The notes below the pieces were generated by a model that did not search any database, was not told where the DNA came from, and saw only the letters and a program-made list of their open reading frames with translations. A DNA stretch of 64,000 nt from JAFEBO01 sp036392375 (GTDB taxonomy: Bacteria; Planctomycetota; Phycisphaerae; Phycisphaerales; UBA1924): assembly GCA_036392375.1 (NCBI GenBank), contig DASVYC010000010.1, positions 1 to 64,000 on the forward strand, read 5' to 3'. The stretch's first letter is position 1, and each line of letters opens with the position of its first letter. The position numbers were made by a program, and so were the translations under genes. Of the stretch, positions 52,069 to 60,281 are shown piece after piece.

Positions 52069-53355
52069 TCACGTCGCGACGTACCCCGAAGGCTTCGGTG
52101 CCGGCGCCCCCGGCGGGAACGCCGCCTGTAGCACCTTGGCGTACTTCTCGCCCGCGGCTTCCAGCGTGAACTCGCGCTCGAAGAGCGCCCGCGCGTTCCG
52201 CCCTTGCTGCTCGGTCTTGCCACGGTCCGCCATCATCTGGCGCAGGCCCTCGGCCAGGCCCTTCGAATCGCCCACCTTGAACCAGCGGCCCACGTCGTGC
52301 GTGTCCACCATGTCCTTCAGCTCGCTGCGCTCCTCGCTGATCGCGATGATCGGGCGGCCGACGGCGAGTGACGAGTACAGCTTGCTCGGGAAGCTGATGC
52401 CCTCGATCCCCTTCGCGATTGTCACGAACGAGGCATCGCTCGCGGTCAGCGAGTCCGGCAGCTTCTCGAACGGCTGATACGGGAGCAGCAGCGTGTTCTT
52501 CAGCCCACGCTTCTTGATCTGCTCCTCGATCCACGACTTCCGCCCGCCGGCGCCGATCAGCACCAGCCGGAAGTTCTCGTTCTGTAGCAGTTCTGCGGCA
52601 CCGAGCAGCGTCTCGAAGTCGTAGTACAAACCCAAATTGCCCGAGTAGAGCACGGTGAACGGCTCGATCAGGCCGTGCTCTTTCGCGAACGCGCTCTCGC
52701 TCTTGGGCTTGGGGCGCAGCTCGTTGGCGTCGGCCCAGTTGTAAATCACGTGCACGCGGCTGGGGTCGAGCCCGTAGTTCTCGCACACCAGCTTCTTCGC
52801 GCTCTCGCACAGCACGATCGTGTGCTCGGCTCGGCGATAGATCAGCTTGTTGCCCGCGTGCCAGATCCGTTCGATCAGGCCGCCCTTCTTGATCGTGCCG
52901 ACCCACACCGCCATCTCCGGGTACGCGTCGTGCAACAGCTTCACGTAGCGGTGCCGCCGGAAGAAGCTCACGAACGCGCCGATGATCCCAAGGAACGGCG
53001 GATTGGTGGTGTACAGGTGCACGGTGTCGCTGCGGCTGAGCAGCATCATCCGGATCGTCGCCGGCACCATGAAGGTCAGGAAGTTGAGCAGCCGCCCCGG
53101 CAGGATGTCCTTGCTGAAGCGGGTGGTGATCAGGCGACGCACGTACACGCCGTCGCGCCACTCGCGCAGCTCGACTGGTTGCCAGGTCTCGCGCGGGCCG
53201 TAGCACGGGCGGCAGGTATCCACCTGCACGAAGAAGCCGCGCCGCACCAGATCGGTCGCCAGCTCGTGCAGCAAGTGACCCGTCGACGCCACGTCCGGAA
53301 CGTAGAACTGGTTCAGGATCGCGATGCGGGGCTTGTCGGAGTGACGGGAGGGCAT
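52069..53355 (-). CDS. Family 4 glycosyltransferase, 428 aa
   Basis: A GT-B fold enzyme. N-terminal RIAILNQFYVPDVASTGHLL and the donor-binding half with FTVLYSGNLGLYYDFETLL, FVTIAKGIEGISFPSKLYSSLAVGRPIIA-like motif split as GISFPSKLYSSLA then GRPIIAIS, and E-x7-E near LKDMVD fit GT4. It resembles WbuB-type enzymes of O-antigen and capsule loci. ATG 53355 gives the usual start; a longer frame reaches 53457. A second glycosyltransferase lies 550 nt upstream on the other strand, so the two may belong to one polysaccharide pathway. Confidence 0.85.
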   Translation of the reverse strand: MPSRHSDKPRIAILNQFYVPDVASTGHLLHELATDLVRRGFFVQVDTCRPCYGPRETWQPVELREWRDGVYVRRLITTRFSKDILPGRLLNFLTFMVPATIRMMLLSRSDTVHLYTTNPPFLGIIGAFVSFFRRHRYVKLLHDAYPEMAVWVGTIKKGGLIERIWHAGNKLIYRRAEHTIVLCESAKKLVCENYGLDPSRVHVIYNWADANELRPKPKSESAFAKEHGLIEPFTVLYSGNLGLYYDFETLLGAAELLQNENFRLVLIGAGGRKSWIEEQIKKRGLKNTLLLPYQPFEKLPDSLTASDASFVTIAKGIEGISFPSKLYSSLAVGRPIIAISEERSELKDMVDTHDVGRWFKVGDSKGLAEGLRQMMADRGKTEQQGRNARALFEREFTLEAAGEKYAKVLQAAFPPGAPAPKPSGYVAT

Positions 53356-53721
53356 GAGTCGGGGGAACCAGTGTCGAACCCAGCGCGAGAGCGGCACGGC
53401 CGGTTCTCGGACCCCGTCCCGATGCACACGGGCCTGCGGAGTCGGCAGAGCGGGCATTGTTGCCCCGAGAGATGCCCCGCGAGCGTGGCGGAGAGGTGAT
53501 CCGGCCGCGGGCGCGGCAAGGCCCTCGGCCGACAGAACGCCGCCCCGTTCTTGTATCGTAAGGATGTCGGCGTGCCTTGATCGGATATCGCGCTCCCGGC
53601 GGCGGATTGCGGCCCGCCATCACTCGTCCGACGGGTCGCGTCGAACCGATGTCTGTCTGCCGTGCATTTCTTGCCGGGAAGGCGGCGAGGGGTGGTTCTC
53701 AGACGCCGGAAGGAGAAGTCA
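53356..53721. other. Gene-free stretch between two glycosyltransferase genes
   Basis: No gene is supported here. The region should contain the divergent promoters. Repeat copy 9 starts at 53722. Confidence 0.35.
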
Positions 53722-53889
53722 TTTCACCGCGGAGGACGCAGAGAGCGCGGAGAAGTCGTGATGAGTCAGGAAAAGCGGTTCGAACGAAGCCGATCCGGCT
53801 GAGCCTCTGGAACGAGTCTCCCTTTCTTTCTCCTGATCAATCAGTCTCTCTCTTTCTCTCTCCGCGTCCTCCGCGTCCTCCGCGGTGAA
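53722..53889. repeat. Inverted repeat, copy 9 (GCGGAG variant)
   Basis: The left arm TTTCACCGCGGAGGACGCAG and right arm GCGTCCTCCGCGGTGAA are complementary. The right arm ends 17 nt before ATG 53907 of the family 2 glycosyltransferase. Confidence 0.85.
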
Positions 53890-53906
53890 CCTTCTTGCCT
53901 CAACCC

Positions 53907-54779
53907 ATGCCCAAGCCCCTCACCGAGATCACCCGCAGCTACCAAGGCCCACGCCCGCCCGTGTCGGTCGTGATCCTGACCCTCGATGAAGAGATCAACA
54001 TCGAGGCCGCGATCGCGAGCTGCTCATGGTGCGACGATGTGCACGTGCTTGATTCGGTCTCGGGCGACCGCACGGCGGAGCTGGCCGAGACCGCCGGCGC
54101 GTCGGTGCACGTCAACCGCTTCGAGTCCTTCGGCACGCAGCGCAACTGGGCCATCGACCACATCCCGCTCAAGCACGACTGGGTCTTCCACCTCGACGCC
54201 GACGAACGCTTCACACCCGAACTGGTCTACGAGATCGACGAAGTGCTGCGAACGAACCCGCCGCACGCGGGTTACTACGTCGCCAACCAGATGATCCTGG
54301 ACGGCACGTGGATCAAGCGCTCCAGCGGCTATCCGGCGTACCAGATGCGGCTGTTCCACAAGGGCCGCATGCGCTTCAGCGATCACGGCCACGGCCAGCG
54401 CGAAGAGACCGCGGGCACGCTCGGGACGCTGCGGTCGCCCTACGTGCACCACAACTTCTCGAAGGGATTGGATGACTGGCGGCGACGCCACGAGAAGTAC
54501 AGCGAGCAGGAAGCGCGCCAGATCATCGAGGCCGAACGCCGGGGCGAGAAGCCGGCGATCACCGCGATCCTCTCGGCCGACGCCATCGCCCGCCGCCGCG
54601 CGCTCAAGGCACTCGCGGCCCGCCTGCCCCTGCGGGCCCCGCTCCGCTGGTTGCACACGGTGCTGCTCAAGGGCGCGATCCTCGACGGGGCGGCCGGCAT
54701 CCGCTACGCCAACCTCCTGTACTGGTACGAAAAACGCATCGCCGAAAAGGCCCGAGTCCTGCGCGCGAACGGGCGGTAG
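53907..54779 (+). CDS. Family 2 glycosyltransferase (WaaE/KdtX-like), 290 aa
   Basis: GT-A fold: VSVVILTLDEEINIEAAIAS (residues 19-38), the DxD-type metal motif in VFHLDADERFTPEL (about 94), and a C-terminal part with PAYQMRLFHKGRMRF and VHHNFSKGLDDW, as in the WaaE/KdtX group that adds sugars to lipopolysaccharide core. A few hydrophobic residues near the end may associate with the membrane. ATG 53907 is chosen over TTG 53895. The upstream sequence is the arm of repeat copy 9, which will form most of the 5' leader. Confidence 0.85.
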   Translation: MPKPLTEITRSYQGPRPPVSVVILTLDEEINIEAAIASCSWCDDVHVLDSVSGDRTAELAETAGASVHVNRFESFGTQRNWAIDHIPLKHDWVFHLDADERFTPELVYEIDEVLRTNPPHAGYYVANQMILDGTWIKRSSGYPAYQMRLFHKGRMRFSDHGHGQREETAGTLGTLRSPYVHHNFSKGLDDWRRRHEKYSEQEARQIIEAERRGEKPAITAILSADAIARRRALKALAARLPLRAPLRWLHTVLLKGAILDGAAGIRYANLLYWYEKRIAEKARVLRANGR

Positions 54780-54888
54780 CGAAGCGCAAGCAGTTCGTGC
54801 TGCGGGCGTCCAAAGGCGAGCCGGAACGTCCTCGCCCCGGCGCGGTTGGTCTCATTTCCAAAACGTCCTTCCAAAGACGGAAAGACAC

Positions 54889-55190
54889 TTCACCGCAGAG
54901 GACGCGGAGAACGCGGAGCGATCGAAGGCAGGAAAGAAGTTCACCACGGAGATCACGGAGCACACGGAGAGGAGACAGACAGATGGCGTGCTGTTGGATC
55001 CTTGGTGCACGGTTCTTTGTCCTGTCGATGTCCGATGGCGACCAATTCCCGTCTCTTCACCAAGTCACACACACTGTCTCTGCCTCTCTCTGGCCTCTCT
55101 CTCCTGCTTTCTCTGTGCTCTCCGTGATCTCCGCGGTAAATCGCCTTCTCCCGATCTTCCTCCGCGCTCTCCGCGTCCTCCGCGGTGAAA
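54889..55190. repeat. Nested 9-nt-unit inverted repeat, copy 10 (largest)
   Basis: The outer arms TTCACCGCAGAGGACGCGG and CGCGTCCTCCGCGGTGAAA enclose inner arms TTCACCACGGAGATCACGG and CTCCGTGATCTCCGCGGTAAA. It fills the convergent gap between the glycosyltransferase and metalloprotease genes. Confidence 0.88.
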
Positions 55191-55207
55191 TGCCTTGGTA
55201 AGCCAGC

Positions 55208-55240
55208 GAAAAGAAAACGCCCGGGCGTTGGCCCGGGCGT
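55208..55240 (-). terminator. Intrinsic terminator of the zinc metalloprotease gene
   Basis: On the minus strand stem ACGCCCGGGC / GCCCGGGCGT (55217-55226, 55231-55240) with a 4-nt loop is followed by a T-rich tract (55208-55217). Confidence 0.88.
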
Positions 55241-55278
55241 GTCGTGAAGCAACGTCGAACGTCATCTGCGACGCGTGA

Positions 55279-58200
55279 TCACGGGAAGAAGATCGCGACC
55301 TTCTTGATGATCGCGTCGATCCGGGTGTTGGCCTCGTTGAGGTGGGTCAGGGTGTACGGATCGAGACGGCCTGCCGCCGACTTGCTCTCGGCGATGCCCT
55401 TGATCTTCTCCTGGATCGCCCGGAGCTGCGCCAGAGAGAGATTGGTAATCGGCTTGCTCGCCTCGCCCAGCAGCACGCCGCTGTTGGTGAGGAACGACAG
55501 GAACTCGAGGTGCTCGCGCTGCAGGTTGCGGCGGAGGCTGGAGATCATCGGCTGGCGAGCCGTGAACTGCTGCCCCGGGGCCTTGTCGATCTCGCTCCAG
55601 ATGCCCTTGGTAACGCTGTCGAGCAGCTCGGGGATCGTGAGGGTGTCGGTGGTGGCGGGGACGCGGAGCTCGTTGTCGTAGACGCGCCGGATCGTGGTGG
55701 GGTTCATGACCTGCACCAGGGCCGAGATCTGCAGGGCCGCGATCCGGTCGTGGACCGGGAACGACGGGTCCTGCATCAGCTCGCTCAGGCCGCCCTGGTC
55801 GCCCCAGCGGTCGGTGGTGAACTTGGTGAGCATCTCGGGCGTGAGGCCCCAGGCGCTGTCTTGGAAGATGTTGTCGATGATCCACTTCACCGCCTCGCGC
55901 TGCTTGTCGCCCGGCGTCGGGATGATCGGGTCGCGGCCCTTGGGGTCGCCCTTCTTGCTGTAGGACAGGTCGGCGCCGCCGATCTGCTTGGCCATGATGT
56001 TCGCGGCTCGCCCCTGCATGATCAGCGTCATGCCGTAGCCGCGGCGGGCCCGGGCCCAGCTCTCGCCGTCCTTCACGAAGCGGTCGAGCAACCGGGCGCG
56101 GTGGTAGCGGGCCAGGTCCATCAGGTTGTTGGCGTAGTCGGCGGGATTCGCGGTGAAGTCGTACTGACGCACGAGCGGATCCGGGCCGCTGAGGTCCCAG
56201 TCCGTGGCGTACGCGAGCTCGGGCTCATTGACGCGCTCGAGCACCTTCTTGGGGTCGTCGAGCGTGTAGCCAAACTCGATCGCCCAGTAGTCATAGGGCC
56301 CGTTGTCCACCTGGGCGTAATCGCCCAGGTCCTGCGGCTTCTCCGGCCCGAGCAGCGAGCCATCGGCACGCGCGCCGGACTTGGCTTCGGAATTGGCCTC
56401 GGGCTTGGCTTCAGGCTTCTTCTCGTCGCCCTTGGTCTCGTCCTTCTTGGCCTCGTCCTTCTTTCCTTCCTCTTTCTTGTCGTCCTTCTTCTGCTGCTTG
56501 AGGTATTCCTCGAGCTTCTTGGCGTCGGGGACGTTGATGTTGACCGGCACGTAGTCCATCACCGAGCCGCTGAAGGACTTCTTGCCCTTGACGTCGGCGC
56601 TGTTGACCTGGGCGAGGGTGTAGATGCTCGAGCCCTTGAAGTTGTGGCGCAGGCCGAGCGTGTGACCAACCTCGTGGGCGACGAGATCGACCAGCAGCGG
56701 CCCGATGAACCACTCGGGGATGCCGTCGAGCACGGAGACGGAATCGCCGCGGGTGTTCTCGATCTCGCCGGTGAATGCTCCTCCCTGGGCGTCGAGCGCA
56801 AGCCCGATGATGTCCATGTGCATCCGCAGCATGGCGAGGTCCAGGCCCTTGCCGTTGGCGAGCGTGCACATGCGAGCGGCGACATTGAGGCGTTCCTCGA
56901 ACTTCACCGGGTCGCGGGCGAGGTCGGCGGCGGTGGGCATGGCGATACCGCCGAAGCCGGTGACGCCGAGGCGTCCGTCGGCCTTCATCTGTTCCTTGGC
57001 GGCGGCCTCCTGGCGGAGGCGTTCGATGACGCCGGGGCGCTTGGCCGGGTCGGCGAAGCGGACGCGGGGATCGAACTGCGGGCGTTCGGCGAGCCACGCC
57101 AGCGTCTCGCTGGTCATGCCCTGCATAGAGATTTCGGGCAGTTCGTCGGTGTAGTCGGCGGCGAAGCCGCGGATCCAGCCGTCGGTGAGGATGATGTCGG
57201 CATCGAGGATCTGGCCCGTCAGCGGGTGGACGCGGCTCGGCCCGATGGCGGTGCCGATGTCGTTGGCGATCCAGCGGACGAAGTTGTAACGCACGTCCTC
57301 CGGGTCCTTGTCCATGTGAGCGCCGGTCGAGGCGTCCTGGTAATAGACCTGGATCGCGTCGGAGATGCCCACCTTCTCGAAGGCCTTGTTCCAGCGGAGC
57401 AGGCCGTCGCGGACGTAGCGCCGGTAGCGGACCGGCGTGGTGTGCTCGATGTAGAAGACGATGGGCTGCTTGGGCGGGCTGAGCTTGAGCTTGGGATCGG
57501 CCTTCTCGAGGTGCCAGCGGTTGATGAAGCGGACCCACTTCTGGTCGCTGCTCATCTTGCCCAGGTCGCGATAGACGGTGGTGAAGTAGCCGACGCGCTG
57601 ATCAGCGACGCGGGGGGTGTAGCCGGTGCTATCGGGGATGCGGCTGAGGGAGAAGTGGATCTCCTGCAGGCGGCCGCCGGCGGTGGGCATCTCGTACGAG
57701 ATCTCGATGTTCTCGGGGAAGGCCTTGGCGCTCTTGAGCGCGGCGAGGCGCGGGTTGGCCTGGGCGAGGCCGGCGCCGAGGAAGCCGCCGATCCCGCCGC
57801 CGGCGCTCAGCATGTCGCGGGCGCGGGTGGTGAGCAGTTCCTTCAGATCAATCACCGGACGACCCGACGGCCCCATCGCCAGGATCGGCACGTCGAGGAT
57901 CACCCGATCGGTGAAGATCTGCTTCACGCCCGCCTTGCTCTCGGCGTCGCCGGTGGAGCGGTTGTCGGTGTCGGGCGCGATCAGGAGCAACCGGTTGTCC
58001 AGCCGGCGCCAGTAGGTGTACAGATCGCCCGACTGCAGACCAGCGAATGTCTCGCCTGTCGCGATCGTCATCGCGATGAACTGGCGCTGGGTGTCAAAGC
58101 CCGAGGGCAGTTCGGCCAGCAGACCGCCGTCGCGCTCGCGGCGGTAGAGCGTGTAATAGCTGCCCTTGCCGTCGGCGGTCGAGACGACCTTCTCAAAGCC

Positions 58201-58362
58201 TTTGGAGACGTCGTCGAAGGACTTCAGCCCCGAGTCGTCCGCGGGCTTGGCCGCGCGGGGTGAGCCTTCGGGGGTGGGGGCGGGGGAGGGCTGGGCCAGG
58301 ACGGTGACGCTGAGGCCGGCCGCGAGCATGAGGGCGGCGGCATGGGAAAGCGGGTGCTGCAT
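55279..58362 (-). CDS. Secreted zinc metalloprotease (DUF5117/DUF4953-like), 1027 aa
   Basis: The signal peptide is residues 1-24 (AAALMLAAGLSVTVLAQ). A DUF5117-like region follows (SGFDTQRQFIAMTIATGETF). The zinc site is VAHEVGHTLGLRHNFKGSS at about residues 555-573 (HExxHxxGxxH, met-zincin type), then SVMDYVPVNI as Met turn. Between about residues 615 and 665 is a Lys/Glu-rich insert (KKDDKKEEGKKDEAKKD). The C-terminus is a helical DUF4953-type domain. AGGAGT lies 5 nt before ATG 58362. Homologues exist in Bacteroidetes and planctomycetes; the target is unknown. Confidence 0.88.
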   Translation of the reverse strand: MQHPLSHAAALMLAAGLSVTVLAQPSPAPTPEGSPRAAKPADDSGLKSFDDVSKGFEKVVSTADGKGSYYTLYRRERDGGLLAELPSGFDTQRQFIAMTIATGETFAGLQSGDLYTYWRRLDNRLLLIAPDTDNRSTGDAESKAGVKQIFTDRVILDVPILAMGPSGRPVIDLKELLTTRARDMLSAGGGIGGFLGAGLAQANPRLAALKSAKAFPENIEISYEMPTAGGRLQEIHFSLSRIPDSTGYTPRVADQRVGYFTTVYRDLGKMSSDQKWVRFINRWHLEKADPKLKLSPPKQPIVFYIEHTTPVRYRRYVRDGLLRWNKAFEKVGISDAIQVYYQDASTGAHMDKDPEDVRYNFVRWIANDIGTAIGPSRVHPLTGQILDADIILTDGWIRGFAADYTDELPEISMQGMTSETLAWLAERPQFDPRVRFADPAKRPGVIERLRQEAAAKEQMKADGRLGVTGFGGIAMPTAADLARDPVKFEERLNVAARMCTLANGKGLDLAMLRMHMDIIGLALDAQGGAFTGEIENTRGDSVSVLDGIPEWFIGPLLVDLVAHEVGHTLGLRHNFKGSSIYTLAQVNSADVKGKKSFSGSVMDYVPVNINVPDAKKLEEYLKQQKKDDKKEEGKKDEAKKDETKGDEKKPEAKPEANSEAKSGARADGSLLGPEKPQDLGDYAQVDNGPYDYWAIEFGYTLDDPKKVLERVNEPELAYATDWDLSGPDPLVRQYDFTANPADYANNLMDLARYHRARLLDRFVKDGESWARARRGYGMTLIMQGRAANIMAKQIGGADLSYSKKGDPKGRDPIIPTPGDKQREAVKWIIDNIFQDSAWGLTPEMLTKFTTDRWGDQGGLSELMQDPSFPVHDRIAALQISALVQVMNPTTIRRVYDNELRVPATTDTLTIPELLDSVTKGIWSEIDKAPGQQFTARQPMISSLRRNLQREHLEFLSFLTNSGVLLGEASKPITNLSLAQLRAIQEKIKGIAESKSAAGRLDPYTLTHLNEANTRIDAIIKKVAIFFP

Positions 58363-58503
58363 AAAGACTCCTGTGGTGCGAGATAGTTGTATCCGACGGC
58401 GGGGGGTCCCGTTGCGTTCGATCGCGCCTTCCGGGTCCCCGCCCTGCCGAAGCGGGTTCGCCGCCTGAATCCATACAGGATGCATGGACCCGGTGTTCCC
58501 GCC

Positions 58504-58605
58504 GGGTGCCACTGCTTGACCTGCTCGGGGGTCAATCAGTGCGAGGTCGCCGCTCTCGCCGTGACCGCACGGCGTGTCCCCAAGCCCCCCAAGCCGTCGC
58601 ACCCC
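58504..58605 (+). repeat. GGGTGCC element, copy C
   Basis: 102 nt, the same length as copy B. It begins GGGTGCCACTGCTTGACC; stem CACTG-c-TTGACC pairs with GGTCAA-t-CAGTG, loop with GCTCGG, then GCGAGG, a second hairpin CGCCGTG-ACCG-CACGGCG, and ends AAGCCGTCGCACCCC. It lies 26 nt before the lysS ATG, same orientation. Confidence 0.85.
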
Positions 58606-58631
58606 ATGCCAAACCTAAACTCCCGCCCGCC

Positions 58632-60212
58632 ATGACCACCCCGAATCCCGACCATCCCGCCACCCAGCCTTCCCCAGGCGTCTCCCTCGAGCAGCAGCGT
58701 CGCCTCAACCGCGACGAGGCCGCCAAGCTCGGGGTCAATCCCTACGGCACGCGCACCGACGGCCTGATCCCGCTTGCGGAGGCACGGGCCGCGTACGACG
58801 ACGCGGCCAACACCGATTTCAACGCCAACAGCAAGACCCCCGGTTACACCGACCGACGCCCGCGCGTCAGCGTCGCTGGCCGCGTCATGCTCCTCCGCGA
58901 CAACGGCAAGCTCCTGTGGATGACCATCCGCGACCACAGCGATGCCCTCCAGATCGCCGTCAGCCAGCGCGACTGCTCCGAGCTGGGCTTCAAGCTCGCC
59001 AAGCTCACCGACCTCGCCGACGTGGTGACGGTGTCGGGTCGCGTCATGAAGACCAAGACTGGCGAGGTCACGGTGTGGGCAGACGACTTCAAGCCTGCGG
59101 CTAAGAGCCTGGTCCCGCCGCCCGAGAAGCACGCCGGCCTCACCGACGTCGAGATCCGATACCGCCAGCGCTACACCGACCTCTGGGCCAACCCCGAGAC
59201 CATGGCCGTCTTCCAGCAGCGCAGCGCCATCGTCGGTCGCATCCGCAAGTTCATGGAAAGCCGCGGCTACCTCGAAGTCGAAACCCCGATGCTCCAGTCC
59301 CTCGCCGGCGGAGCCGCGGCACGCCCGTTCGTCACCAAGATGAACGCGCTGGATATCAATCTGTTCATGCGGATCGCGCCGGAGTTGTATCTCAAGCGAC
59401 TCCTCGTCGGCGGCATGCCCAAGGTCTTTGAGGTCAACCGCAACTTCCGCAACGAAGGCCTCGACAAGCAGCACAACCCCGAGTTCACCATGCTCGAGGC
59501 GTATCACGCCTTTGGTGATGTTGAGACGGTGATGGAGCTGACGGAGAGCATCATCCGCGACGCGGCGAAGATGGTGTTCGATCAGGCCGGAGGCACGGGT
59601 GACATCGTCCTGCCCTTCGGCGATCTGCAGATCAATTACAGCAAGCCGTTTGTCCGCGTCACGTACGCCGAGCTCTTCGAGAAGGGGCTGGGCTACTCGA
59701 TGCACGACACCGAGCGGGCGAAGAAGGATCTGGCGGCACGCAACCCGCAGAAGGCCAAGGAGATCGCCGCGGCCGACGCGTGGTTCGTGGTGAACGAGCT
59801 GTTCGAGCTGAAGGGCGAGCACCTGCTCGATCCGTCGCGTCCGACGTTCATTACGGATTATCCGAGCGCGATCTCGCCGCTGACGCGTCCGAAGCCCGGC
59901 AACCCGGCGCTGGCGGACCGCGCCGATCTGTTCATCGCGGGCATGGAGATCGCGCCGCACTACACCGAGCTGAACGATCCGGACGTGCAGGAGGCGAAGT
60001 TCAAGGAGCAGCTGCAGGGCATCGACGCCGACAAGAGCGCGGAAGAGAACACGTTCCGGACGATGGACCACGACTTCCTGCGGGCGCTGAAGGTGGGCAT
60101 GCCGCCGGCGGGCGGCATGGGCCTGGGCGTGGATCGGCTGGTGATGATCCTGACCAATCAGCGGACGATCCGCGATGTGATGCTGTTCCCGCTGATGAGG
60201 CCGGAGGCCTGA
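58632..60212 (+). CDS. lysS: Lysyl-tRNA synthetase, class II, 526 aa
   Basis: It charges tRNA-Lys. The N-terminal OB-fold anticodon domain (residues 60-170) includes VSVAGRVMLLRDNGKLLWM. The catalytic core has motif 1 near RRYTDLW..., motif 2 VFEVNRNFRNEGLDKQHNP (about residues 264-282) and motif 3 GGMGLGVDRLVMILT (about 493). ATG 58632 was chosen; the leader is repeat element copy C. Codon usage shifts near 59340: the first part prefers CTC, GAC and ACC, the second CTG, GAT and ACG. A second copy of the last 26 codons and the terminator lies at 61832-61937. Confidence 0.95.
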   Translation: MTTPNPDHPATQPSPGVSLEQQRRLNRDEAAKLGVNPYGTRTDGLIPLAEARAAYDDAANTDFNANSKTPGYTDRRPRVSVAGRVMLLRDNGKLLWMTIRDHSDALQIAVSQRDCSELGFKLAKLTDLADVVTVSGRVMKTKTGEVTVWADDFKPAAKSLVPPPEKHAGLTDVEIRYRQRYTDLWANPETMAVFQQRSAIVGRIRKFMESRGYLEVETPMLQSLAGGAAARPFVTKMNALDINLFMRIAPELYLKRLLVGGMPKVFEVNRNFRNEGLDKQHNPEFTMLEAYHAFGDVETVMELTESIIRDAAKMVFDQAGGTGDIVLPFGDLQINYSKPFVRVTYAELFEKGLGYSMHDTERAKKDLAARNPQKAKEIAAADAWFVVNELFELKGEHLLDPSRPTFITDYPSAISPLTRPKPGNPALADRADLFIAGMEIAPHYTELNDPDVQEAKFKEQLQGIDADKSAEENTFRTMDHDFLRALKVGMPPAGGMGLGVDRLVMILTNQRTIRDVMLFPLMRPEA

Positions 60213-60222
60213 ATCTCAGTGG

Positions 60223-60246
60223 GACCGGCCTCCGGCCGGTCTTCGT
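60223..60246 (+). terminator. Terminator of lysS
   Basis: Stem GACCGGCC-TCC-GGCCGGTC (60223-60241) followed by TTCGTTCG. A homologous hairpin with a compensated base pair is at 61919-61937. Confidence 0.75.
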
Positions 60247-60281
60247 TCGCATGGGGAAAATGAAGTCTATTGGGGTGACAC

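Noticed and set aside
55342..58263. A frame of 970 codons on the plus strand opposite the zinc metalloprotease
   Set aside because: Antisense shadow; the minus strand has a signal peptide, SD and zinc site.
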